From Rostrohypoxylon terebratum (lineage: Eukaryota; Ascomycota; Sordariomycetes; Xylariales; Hypoxylaceae): a stretch of 64,000 nucleotides of DNA. Under the pieces are notes generated by a model. The model worked only from the letters and a program-made list of their open reading frames with translations, was not told the origin of the DNA and searched no databases. A program made the translations under genes and the position numbers. The DNA lies in the NCBI GenBank assembly GCA_022497145.1, contig MU385896.1, forward strand, positions 1-64,000, written 5' to 3'. Below, in pieces: positions 42,683 to 54,874 of this stretch (positions within the stretch are counted from its first letter, which is position 1; each line of letters begins with the position of its first letter).

Positions 42683-45635
42683 CGTGAAGTCCAGGTCGTG
42701 AAGATAAACTTAGATGTCAAGGGAAAGGTATTCTATACGCGTCGATGCTATGTCGACGTCCGAGTAGACGGTGGAGACAAAAGGAATCAAAGGGGAATGG
42801 GAATATGGAAGATGAATCGAAGCCGTATATCGTAGGGTATCTCAATGACCAAACTAGTTGGCCAGGTATGAATTAACTGACGGTCAACGTAAGAAGGAAG
42901 TTTGGCGTGTAGAACGGAAAGAAAATTTCAATGTTCCACGAGGTATCCCATGGCAATCAGAAATTGGAAGAAGGGTTAGGTTTGTGTTGTCCAGTATGGT
43001 GGTAGGTAACGAGCTGGAGGCGATTTGTGTTAGGTGATGGGTGATGGGTGATGGATTGCAGGTGGTGGAGGGTGACGAAGACGAATTATCAAGTTCGACT
43101 TCACTAGACCGTGTGTAAGGTGAGTCAACTTTCGCGGGAACCCGTCCAGATTCTTTATGCCTGATGTCCACTAGAACAGGGTAGCTGTGATGGGTTGGTC
43201 GCTATTCGCGTCGTATCCTTCCTTATGCCGTGAGGATAAGCCACGATATTAGGTAGTGATATCGCGGGTCGGCCTGTCAAACGCACAAGCTGGTTGCTGA
43301 AAGGTTAATACCAGAACAGTCTATGGCGAGCGGATGGACCGATCACCGAATCCCTACCGGGAGAGAAATGAATGTAAGAAAGGTGGCAGAGAAAGAGTGT
43401 GAAAGAATGAAAGTGATGAAAAGTAGACGAATCAATAAATCGACGATACCGAGAGAGGGAAACAACTTGTGACAAGTGACCACCAGTCCACAAGTCCACA
43501 AGTTGCAGGTACGCAGTGGAAATACTACCTAGTAGGTAAGGAACGAAAGTGCGAAATTGCAAAATTGCGAAAGTAAAGACGTAAACGTAACTAGAAAAGA
43601 AAGAACCTTGCCGGCGTGAGATGGAAGGTGGAAGGTGGAAGGTGGAAGATGGAAGTAAGCGATGCATTGGGAAGGTTGCTGAATACAACGGCGAATTGTG
43701 GTTGGTCAATGCCCTTGACCGTCGTCCTGTCCCAGCAATCAGGGGTTGCCGGGCTGCGCCTTCTAACCTCAAACACAGTATGGATGTACGTGTATACAAG
43801 TTTGTGTCCACATGTTTGCACGAGCACCGTCAGATCAAAGTGACTTCTGATTGCTACGAGAAATACTCTACATTTGATGTACCTTCCTTCTTTTTGGGGT
43901 GAAAAAAAAAAATAAAAATAAAAACTAAATCATGCCAGGTGCCATAAACAATAATATCACCTATGTATGTACATCTATCTGTAGTACAGGTGCTACTAAT
44001 ATTACAGGTGCAGCCCGATTTGAAATAGGTGCCTGCCTACGGCGTCTTTTGGCCTACCGTTTTGGGACAAGCTTCCCCGACAATTGGTCGGACCATCACA
44101 ATCACATGTACGTAAGTGCTCAATGCTATAGCTTTGGATATAATAGGTCTATTTTGGCTATTTTGGATACTTGTATTCGAGATCCAAGATGTGGTCATCA
44201 ATATTATTGAAGCTCTAAACATCAATCTACTACCCATTGACAGTAATGCTTGGTTACCTATACTATATAGATCACGTCAGACAGAGATGTTCTACATACC
44301 TAGTACGCAGTACATAGCAGACCCGAGATTCCCAAGTGATCACCATAATATGCGATCTTATGCGATCTTATGTGGTGCTATTTCTATGTGGTGGTGGTTG
44401 CATATTACATCATGTGCGCGGATGGGTTGCTTGAATTTGATGCTCATGATCATTTAACCGCATCTGGGATTTTGAAATATCAGATGAGGGTGGTGTCGGG
44501 ATACAAAACACGATAATAACATTGGATAACATTGAATATGAGAAGGGGGTTCGTCGTTTTGATGTTCGACTCGCCTACATAAGTAAGATGACGGATCATG
44601 TGAAGTCGATTCATCAGTTGTAATCAGTTATCAAAACTGAAAATGGAAAGCGCAGCGAACGTTACGGGTCTCGTTAAAGTTGAGACTAGCGGGACTAAAA
44701 CCCCAGACCGTGTCGTCAATGCCATCGTCATTTACTGCTGTATGTAGTATGTAGGTCATTTAGGGCAAGGGCAAGGGAAAGGACAAGGGATACGTGGAGT
44801 AGCTGGTACGTGCTGAACCCCTCCATTTTCCACCAAGACCATTCAAATCGTTCCATTGCCGCTTCTGACGGACAGTACTCGATACATCCTTCGGTACGTA
44901 CCGATAATGCCTCGCAACCTTCAAGGTTAGATTGGACAGATTGGATACTAGGTAGGTACTACATAGTAGATACGTACCTAGATTGGATTGAAAAAAAAGA
45001 GGGGAAGTTGGAGATCTTCACAGGGAGAGAGAACCTTGAAACGTTGCTACTACAGTACTAGTGTACTAGCAGCCCGGTACATCCTATTATTATGGTAGGA
45101 CCTATGTAATTATGTACCTAGGTATGTAGGTATACCACTAGGTAGTCTACTAACTATTATCCTGTCAATAGGTACTACTACTAATAGTACTCCTAGGACC
45201 TAGGTACCTACAAAATCTCGTTGCCATCGCTGGAACGAGAAGCAGATTCTACCATCTACATACGACGTATATTATTTTACATACGTCAAGGTTGCTGCTC
45301 ATCAATTATGCCGACCCTGCCCTGACTGACAATGGGGGTCGGCATAAATCATCAACTGATCCAAGATCCACAACCATAGGTACGTTCGAATCAACGTGCC
45401 GAGAGCCATATCGTCCGCGATATACATACCTAGTAGTAGTAGTAGACCATTATCGGCGCTTCCCCTCGTGTGTCGTCACCAGCCCACTGGGCGCGAAGGA
45501 TTCTCTTTCGAAGCTTAGCCCCCTGGTAGCCCTGGTAGCCCTGGAACCCTTTGCATACCTACTATGTAGGTAGTAGTAGGGCTTCGTCAGCAGACGCCGT
45601 CATCCATTGGATGGCGTGGCGGCATCTTCTTCTTC
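42683..45635. other. Gene-poor region, first part
   Basis: Promoter of the CFEM gene, then about 2.5 kb without a supported gene. GGTGATGG repeats (43033-43055), GGTGGAAG repeats (43625-43650), AAGGGCAAGG repeats (44764-44785) and CCTAGG words near 45192-45212 are present. Frames near 43621 and 44116 are repeat-derived or show no protein-like features. Confidence 0.4.
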
Positions 45636-45637
45636 TA

Positions 45638-45938
45638 CACTTTCCCCCTTGAAATAATGTTAGTTAGATTTCTGAAAATGACCCCATCGTCAACCCGGCA
45701 CAAAAGTACTATATTAGTTTCAACACAAAATAAACCCGCGAAAACTCATCCTAAAAAAGTATAGTTTTTTTTATATGTTTTATCTTTCTTAATTCAGTGG
45801 CTTATTGCAGTTGTAAAAAATATAAAAAATACGTATGTTTTAATAATACGTCTCAAAGCCTTGTTCGATACTTAAGAACCCCGGCGAAAATCTGTATCAG
45901 ATTAAGCTTTTACTAACATTATTTCAGGGGGTAAAGTG
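45638..45938. mobile_element. MITE with imperfect TIRs, TA-flanked
   Basis: A 301 bp AT-rich, non-coding element. The left arm (CACTTTCCCCCTTGAAATAA, then TGTTAGT) recurs inverted at 45912-45938 with about three mismatches. TA flanks both sides (45636-45637 and 45939-45940). The form suggests a Tc1/mariner-type MITE, older than the one at 25682 because its arms have diverged. Confidence 0.72.
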
Positions 45939-45940
45939 TA

Positions 45941-48900
45941 CTTCTTTTTTTTAATGCGAGGTCGATCCCTCTACTATGGCAGTATGGTAGATCTTTTCAG
46001 CGCTCTACTACTAACACCTCTACTACCTCTTCTAGCTCTAGTACAGAAGAGAAGAGGGCGTTTTTTTAAAAAAAAAAAAACCGCCCCGCCGCCATTCTAC
46101 TAAGAACATCTTCCCATAATAGGTTAAAAATCAAACTTCCTTTCCTTTTACCGCCCCTAAATCTACAAGACGAACATGGGGGTTTAATAATTGGTGGCGC
46201 CACGAGGAACCTTACATAGTAGAAAGAAATGTTTTAGTAGTCGTGCTACTTAACGAACCTCGCTGCCTCGTCAGATTGGCTACTAATAGTACATTGTTGT
46301 TTTATTACATAGTACCTACTATGTATACGCCGGAATAGAATCAAGGTGAACACAGAATCTCGAGATTAAAGGACGGCGACCTATTAGGTACGTTGTGCAC
46401 ATCGTCAGTTACTAATATTACTAATATTACTACCTGTCTGCTGCCTTTCTATCGAAAATTACTATCACTTGTTTCTTTCGGGAAATTATTACACAATGCG
46501 CTTGGGAAGGTTGGGAAGGTTGAGAAGGATACGAAGGTCACGGCCAAAAGCCTTGCACATCAGCTAGACCTTTTCTGGTTCGTGTGCGCTTACGTAACCA
46601 AACGGGGAACACTGTATTAATTTTTGAAGTTAGGCCTTTTAGCGCTTTACTCACTATAATCTAGTGCTTAAAGTCGCTAGGATTTAGTGGGTACTTGGCT
46701 GGTTTAGGTGATTGAGCCACTGAAATAAGCAACCTCACAGTATACAGTGTTTTTAATTCATACCGTAATACCCATTTTTAGCTATTTGTAGCATGTGCAA
46801 GACTTTTGGCCGCGACCTTCGTACAGACAACATGTAATAGAGCATGCCCTGATCTAGAATAGCGAGCCCCCTGGCTTCGACTAGAAAAGATCTAGTCGCT
46901 TTGCAGCTTTCTATTTCAAGCATCCTCCCCACTCGGGCTGTTTCGAATTTACCACCCAAATGAGCAAAGCAGGCAAGCAAAAAACCGTCGCTTTTGGGAA
47001 TTTTCCGAAAAGCCAAGAACGTCTGTGCTGCTGTTCCTCGATAACCCGTCAAGTTTCAACCCGTCAACCCGTGTATTCGGTAATTGGTAAGCCGCCTGCT
47101 TCATCTGCGGCTAGGCTGCTAGGCTGCTAGGCTGCTAGGTTAGGTTGTCGACGCATCCTACTACGCGGTATTAATTACATACATAGTAGTAGCGAGCAGA
47201 CGTATTACCAATTTACCTACTTTTCAAACTGTGTCGCGGTAACTCGTCTGGAACGAGTGCCTGGGTGCCTGAGTGCCTGAGTGCCTTCGTTTCCTACAGC
47301 ATGGCTACCGTAGGCGACGACAAACAAGAATATTTTTTTTTCCCGAGGCCAGATGCCTATTGATCAACTTTAGTAGGATTTATGGCTTGCCGGATTCGTA
47401 TCCATGGATCTGTGCGAGTTTGCCGGATACGCATGATCTGGGCTCTGAGCTTGGTGCAATCTTGGTTAACAACTAATAGTATAGATCCGTCAGCTCGGTT
47501 TTTTTTTTCTTTCACGTGGGTGGTCAGCTTCGAAAATCGTGCCTCGCATCCAAAACAAACTCAGGACATCAACTTAGCGGATTCATTAAGCAAACATCAG
47601 AGTACCTCGGATTATAGCGAAGGCAAACATCGGAGGATTCGACCTTGGGGAAGGACGCCGCAAGGGCTGTCCCTGATCCGTGTTCATGAAATAAAATTGC
47701 CATTCGCTACTTAGGTATTCAATATTATTAAGTGGTAGTTATTCTAGAATTCCCTAGCTCTTCTGGTCTCACCGGTCTCCCGCGTGGGTCTGACATCTGT
47801 CATACGCTACCTGCAGTCTGTAGATCCGAACCTCTATCAGAAGGTGCTAGCTGGCTAGCATCTCCATGTCCTTCTCTTATGACTTCCAAGGTTGAGATGT
47901 GCCAAGAGACCGTTGGGACATGTCTACAGCATATGCCCCTCGCAGATCATAACGAAACGGAACGTTATCTAGATGGCAAGTCGGTACGACCTCGATTCAA
48001 GCTATATTATGTATATATATCTGGATGATACCACATGGCACAGTAGCACCGTGACTCTCAGTCAGTCAAAGCTAAGGACTTCGGGGCTTGCCAAATAGTA
48101 TAGGTTACGGAAATCCCGTGTGGGTGATGGTCAGCGTGTTAGCTACCGGTTGCCCGCCCGTCCACTCTCTTACGTATTACCTAGTATCTAATTCAGTAAA
48201 CATAGGTACAATACATACCTAGGTCTTAGGTCCTAGGTACCTCGTAGGTAAAGAAATCAACAGCCGCAATCGGAGTTCACCGGTAGTGTCTTCGGTCTAG
48301 TGCAACCTATGCTTACGGCGGCGTTGCTTTCGCAGGTAGCTCCAATACCTAACTTGCCTGTGATAGGTACGGTGCTATCCATGGAGCCCGTTGCAGCTTT
48401 TTGGCTTGGCGACTCAAGCCTCGATGCAATTGTCGTAGACATATCCCGTCAGTTAGCGATGTTTAGAATGCTCAGAATGTGTATTTTACTCAATAATATT
48501 ACTCAGTAATATGTCCATAGCCTCGTCAGTCTTTCTTCAAGCTACGTGCAACTTACCACTCTTTGACTTGTTTCGCAACCCAGACTCAGTGTCGGTAGAG
48601 GTCAATATAACCCAGCGCATGATGAGAAACGTTATACTCTGCACGATTCGCTTCCAGTATAGGATTCAGATTACACGGTCTAATGAGAAGAGTTATCTAT
48701 AGGTAAATGAGTAGAGTTATCTATAGGTACTATTCTACCGAGGATAAAGTACACCAACTCCTATACTTCTGGTGCCCTTGAGAGAGAAACGGCCTTATTA
48801 TAGAAATAATTAGGTAAATGGCGTAATGGTCCTCTCAGATCTCAGTAAATCTCGGGTTTGAATGGAAGAGACTTCCCATTCTACCTATTTCAAAAGGAGA

Positions 48901-51900
48901 TAATAGAGGCTAGGAAGGCAACAGAAGATTTAGCAGCAACTCAGTGTTGTCAGAAGAAGATTGTTAACTTCAGTTTCTTAACCTACCTGTTTTTCAACCC
49001 ATTATCTTCAATCCTTCTGGTACATCCCGAACGGTTCAATTTGATAAGGTAGGTAGGTGTCGTGATATGCTCACGTGAGTTTGGCATTATATCATGTTGT
49101 TGCGAAGCTTTCTATGAGGTAATATACTTAAGACGTATATCTAACCAAAAATTGCTTAGGTACCTACATATATATACCTTGGCTAGGTCATCATCTCGCA
49201 GATTTATCCTTTAGTTGGAGGACTTGGAACCCGTGCCGTTCGCCTCCTGGGACACGTAAAAGCTTACGTGATATCTCTACTTTCCCAATGAATTGATGCT
49301 GTCTATTGAGCGATCCGTCACGGCTTTCTGACTTTACTGCTCGATCTGCTGGTGATATGTCGAAACCTATAGATTGATACATAGAGGGCTAAACGAACAC
49401 TAGGCTTTCACAAATTTGATCAACGAAAATCAATAGACTCAGTAATGGCGTTTCGATTCTAGGTACATACCTACCGTGTATAACGTGCTCTAGTTGAGGG
49501 TTGGAGCCAGTCGGGTTCATTCCACGTCTCGTCTCGCTATAGAACAAGGAAGAGCTGTTGGCTTCCCCCCCCCCCCTCCCCCCTTTTCCTGCGCCAAGGT
49601 GTTCTGGAGGGATCAACTTCGGAAGGTATATGGACGTTGAATCAGGAAATTATACGTGGATGACATGATTGCCTTACCGATTCTGTCTGCCTCTTCCATG
49701 ATCCTGATCGTATGTGCCTTCGTTGCCAATCGATGTCTACTTACGTGGCGTGGATTCCGGCTTGACTCCCGGACGGAGGATACTTTGCCTTATTGATGGA
49801 TTTCGCCTTTCTCATGTCACTTTTAGAACGGTATGTCTAACCAAGTTTGCCTTAGGTAGTATGTTAGGATTTGTCATGATAACTTGCCTATAAAAGCCTC
49901 ATACATGTTTACCGCATCGGTGATATTGATATTCAAATCTTATATAATGGATGTCACGTCAAAATCTGTTGCGTGCGTACCTAGCAGCAGTCTCTGGCGG
50001 GGTACTCATCAACGTGTGATTGTTGTAACGCACCTTGTAACCGTCGGGAGCGCTGCTTGTTGCGTCACTGTGTAGTAGTAAATGCATGTCGGGGGAGCTC
50101 GGGGTGAATAGGCCCGGGTCGAAAGGGTTTCCGATGGAAGCCGTATGCCCACAGAGCTGATGGAACTCAGGTGCATACAACAGGAACTCCTATTTCCCTG
50201 GTAGTATCATTGGAGGGCGGACATTGGCCTGATATGCTGGAGAATTTAGCCTACTCATATCCATCATATACTTTCTCAACTCTCCGGGGCCTTGGTATCT
50301 TGCTTATTCGACGAGCCTTTAGTTTTGGCGACTTTGATAAGAATGCTGGAGAGTTTTTGTCATGAATTTCCATTCTTGGTCATGGGTCACGAGATTCTTG
50401 GACTTCATCAATACGACTTTAACTTGAAGAAATCGCCGAGGGAATAGATACCTAGTACCTAAAAAGGCATTGCTAGAATGTTGTACTTGCAACTTCACAC
50501 GTTCCCGAAACTCTGATCTTCGAGAAGATACTAGGACTTGAGGTTGATAATGGGTGTTGTCGGAGTGCTCCTTATCGACATCGTAGTCCTACACGTGAAC
50601 TACTCATCGCCATCACGCTCTGGACGGATGCGAACACAATTGCCTCTCCGGAAGGGCTGGTTGGCTCTGGACAACCTAGATATTCATCTAGAATGCTAGA
50701 ATGTCGAATCAGACCATTCTGATGTAATTGGATATTGGATTGCGTCTGCAGTGTTACTCAATTGGACGAAGCTGTTCAGAAACCTTCGAGAGTATTTGAT
50801 ACCTAATACATAATACATATGGAAACATATATACCGTACCTATCTCAGCAGACGCGGCTTTTGATACGTCGCGTTCTATCTAGGCTGGGAGTTATCTTCT
50901 GTGTGCCATTCAGCTAAAGGAGGCTCCTAGGGGTGAGTTTGGTTCATTGACGTTGTCAGGGGTGCCTCAAATTCCCTTCCGTGGGGTTTTTAGCATACGG
51001 AGACGGCTATGCAGATGCAGATGCAGGTGCAAATGCAAATGCAAATGCAAATGCAAATGCAAATTCAAAATTCAAACATACCTCCTACCTTTTTAACCTA
51101 TCGTATAGCTCACCGACCTAGACCGACCTTTCAGCCCATGACCTTTGATATCTAGAATGTGGGTGACGAATCCGGGAGAACCGCCGCCGAAGATGAGTTG
51201 GCCCACACGAATCCTTCTGTCAAGGCCGAACAACTGCGAAAAGTCATCTTAGTGAGAGATATCTGCCTGGAATGTAGGCTATACGAAATAAGACGTAGAC
51301 GGTTGTCTTTCCAAAGGGATCTATCGTTCATATACACAATAGTATATATATACTTAGATCAAGTTACTTAGCTGACATAAGGACTAACGTAACTCGGAAC
51401 AAGCCTTATATACGGGTCTGTTCCTTCTGGAACCCCTTCCAATCAACTTGAGAAAAGACTGCTTATTTATGTAGTACTTATCTAGGACCTAGGACCTAGG
51501 ACCTAGGTACTTACCTACTTGCCTACTATTACACTATTACCTAGAGTTGCAGAGTTGCGAGGCTATGATAGATCGGTCGAGGCACGTACATACATAGCTT
51601 TATGTACTTTACTTATCTCATGATATTATCATGGACGGGGTAGATCGGCGACAGATTCAGCTATGGTAACATTAGCTTCGTGTTCCTGTGCGGTTTTTTT
51701 CCGCGGACATATTGTCGATGTCAGGAGAGGAGGGGACGAGTTTGAAGGGCTGCCCCCTTTCCCTTTGTCTTACAGCCTCGCATTAGTAAGCTGAAGGACG
51801 AGAGGGGAGATCTTATCCCAATATTGGATGTTTGGATGTATTGGATGTATTGCTTCGCCTGTGTTTCTATTTGTATAAACTTCCGCGAAAAGGTGCCCGA

Positions 51901-52430
51901 GTATGTATACATAGTACAATGTACGATACTATGATGTATGATGTATGATGTATGGATATATTGTGTAGGGAATAGTCGGTGTAGCAAGTGTCGTTAGCTA
52001 CCTACATAGGTCCTAGGTCCTATATGATCTTTTGATTCCATCTCCACATCCATTCAAAATGTCATGATTCACATTGGCGTTGGGTATCGGATGATTATTT
52101 GGTTTTGTAACTTTCCCAGTTTATGGGATAATAAAGTAAGAAGAGGTATGGAATGAGGTAAAAAAAAAGGAAAAAATAAAAGAGAGAGAGCTAAAAAAAA
52201 AAAATAAGGGACTCAAGGGTTTAAGTCGGCAATTTTACGACGTACGTGACCTTGACTTTTAATGTGATAAGTGATATGTGATAGTAGAATACACGTGGGT
52301 TGATAAAATAAAAATGGGTCCAGAATCCGGACTTGGAGTATTCCAGATGTCCAAGCTATGTACTAGGTATGTAGGTGTAATACTAGGTAGGTACCTTAGT
52401 CCTTAGGGTAGGTACATACCTACCTACCTA
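45941..52430. other. Gene-poor region, middle part
   Basis: About 6.5 kb without a gene I can support. Open frames of 60-110 codons (for example 46753-47052 minus, 47382-47714 plus) lack recognisable motifs. Contents include GCTAGGCTGCTAGG repeats (47110-47140), CCTAGG words (48218-48242, 51482-51510, 52006), a C-run (49567-49590), and an AAATGC hexamer array (51010-51066). Confidence 0.4.
51010..51066 (+). repeat. AAATGC/AGATGC hexamer array
   Basis: About nine direct hexamers, AGATGC changing to AAATGC, in otherwise unstructured sequence. Confidence 0.85.
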
Positions 52431-52499
52431 GTAGTCAGGTAGTCAGGTAGTCAGGTAGTCAGGTAGTCAGGTAGTCAGGTAGTCAGGTAGTCAGGTAGT
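52431..52499 (+). repeat. 8-bp tandem repeat GTAGTCAG
   Basis: Eight perfect GTAGTCAG copies and a partial ninth, in a tract of TAGGTAGG-like words. There are no spacers, so it is not a CRISPR array. Confidence 0.92.
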
Positions 52500-54874
52500 A
52501 GACTGTAGTAAGTAGGTATGTATCCGTGGACTGTGGCCATTTGTATGCTGTATGGTAAAATACATATTAATATCGTAAGACTTAAAAACAAAACTCGTAA
52601 CTTCTTCCTGCAATGCAGCCAAGAAAAGCCACAAGGGGAGAGGGGAGGAGGGGGGGGATTGTAAGACAAATGACGACATTCGACATTGGGTGGGTGTCGC
52701 ATATCCCGCGGTTGTCACGATGATTCGGGTGGCAGCTGCACCGTTCATCTATTCGGGGACGACTAGTGACGGCCTAGAACCTTCTTTTAGGACTTCGGGT
52801 ACAACCGTACACTTTCCTTGCCATTCTGCCTTCCCTTGGCCTTGCTGTCGTGTCACTTCCGTTCAGTCTTTTCGCAGTATAGCACTTGACCTAGTAGTAT
52901 GTACCTAGACAGTAGAATGTTACCTAGGTATTCAAGGTTAACACTGGAGCGCTGTCTATGCACTATGTAGGCAAGTACTTACCAAGTACAACACATACAT
53001 AATAGTTGGTACATACATAGCAGCAACTGTGCCATGGTCTCACAGTACATACATCAATTGATGTAGGTCAAAGCGACCAGTATTAGGTTTGTTTGCAATG
53101 CCGAAAACGCCGAATACATCGAACGCATAACACCCACAGCCACCTTCTACTACATACTACGTACATACATAGCAATAGACAATACCTAGACTTATGATAT
53201 CCAGGTCGCCAAGGCCGCTACCTCCAGTACATACTATGTACATACCTACACCTAGAGCAGCTACCTAGTAGGTAGTAGGTAGTATCATGATAGCACGTAT
53301 CATGATGTATCTTGGATGATGCTATTATTTGTGAGTAGGCAGGCAGGTACAAGATAAATACTTAGGGGCGGGAGGGGGATAAAGAAATAAGGCGGGCTAG
53401 TGGGAGGATCTGCACGGAATTAATAGAATTCGAAGGGTCTTTTGTATGGCGAATATTCAGGTACGGCCGGTAATAAGGTCAGCTTTTGGGTAAGCTTAGT
53501 TAAACCGATCTGCTAGGACTAATTCAGGTAGTCGCATCTGTGTATATAGCAAGTACCCTATCAGACCCTTCCTATCGCTAACGGGCAGCCTAACCTACAG
53601 CGTACCCAGGGTAGTAGCCCTGGAGGTATGTATGTCCATATGTCATAGTATGTATTGTATGTACCATTGTACCTAGGTCCTAGGGTACCGTTACATACCT
53701 ACCGTAAGACTAAAAGCCGAAGAATGTGGAGTCGCTGACATTTTGAACAATCCTAAGCTCACTTTTTTTTTCTCCTTCTTTTCCATTACTTGCCTAGACT
53801 TATCTGACTAAACAAAAGCAAAGAGCACCTTTTCCCCATCTTACCAAAATGAAGGCTCCGGGATAGAAGAGACGAATGGGGAAAGCAAGAAGAGCAAATT
53901 CACAAGTTAAGAGAAAGAGCAACAAGAGAAAAAAGGGAAGAGAGGAAAAGAGAAGAGAAGAGGAGAAGAGAAGAGAAGAGAAGAGAAGGAAAAAAAAAAA
54001 ACCGCATCACACATACATTTGATCATCGGCGATGTTTCAGTGAATCGAAAAATCATCCCAAAATAAATAAATAAATCAACCTTAAGGCTTAGGTACGCTG
54101 CCTACGGTCTTCTCTTTATCCCCAATACCGAGGGACGATTTGTCGATCACAAATTCGAGACCCAGCCATAGAATCGACCTTCCGCCCAGCTAAAATTCTC
54201 CGTCGCGTGTTGATCATTTTCCTTCTCGTCTGTTTTTTTTTTCTTTCTCTCTCTCTCCCCTCTATTCAGCATTAATATCTCGCAATTCTTCTTCTTTGCC
54301 TGCTTGGGGGCAATCTGGCAATCTATTATAATTTATAGTATTATACATCCACCGTCACCGTACATCCACCATACATATCTGCGCCTGGGCACGCGCGCAT
54401 CTCCATACAAATCCGTACCATCCCGTTACTTGCCAATACAAAACCCATATTACGAATTTACGATATTACAACATACGTATGCACTTACAAGACGCATACA
54501 CCTACACCTACACCTACACCTACTCGTTGGTACGTTGATACGTTGATACGTCCATACGTCCATACGTCCATACGTTACGTCTTACCTCTTACCTTTCGAT
54601 TCCAATCCTGGCCGATCGGTAGCCTAGATCTGTCCAATCGTAGACCCTACGCAGATCCCCAGTTTCAAACTGAGTCGGTCGCATACCGACACTGAGAGGA
54701 CAGGTTTGTTATTTGCTCGGCGGGAAGCGCACATCTCGAGAAACGAAATTCGCCAAATTCGATCGCGGCCAAACCTCCACCTGACCAATCTGACGCTGCA
54801 AACCACCTACGCCGTTCGACCGCCACGAAACACATGAAGCCGGACGGGCTATTTTTGCGCGACGAAAGGAAAAA
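52500..54874. other. Gene-poor region, last part, and prp24 promoter
   Basis: Contains TACATACTATGTA-type palindromes (53150-53280), CCTAGG words (53668-53686), a purine-rich AAGAG tract (53890-54000), and TACGTCCA/CACCTACA repeats (54500-54580) upstream of prp24. No gene is seen. Confidence 0.4.

Noticed and set aside
48810..48866. tRNA- or SINE-like A box (TGGCGTAATGG) and B box (GGTTTGAAT)
   Set aside because: Spacing is plausible, but the T-arm and acceptor stem do not pair and no anticodon arm forms. A decayed tRNA-derived SINE cannot be excluded, but I cannot support it.
52431..52499. CRISPR-like array
   Set aside because: Units are 8 bp, contiguous and without spacers, in a eukaryotic genome.
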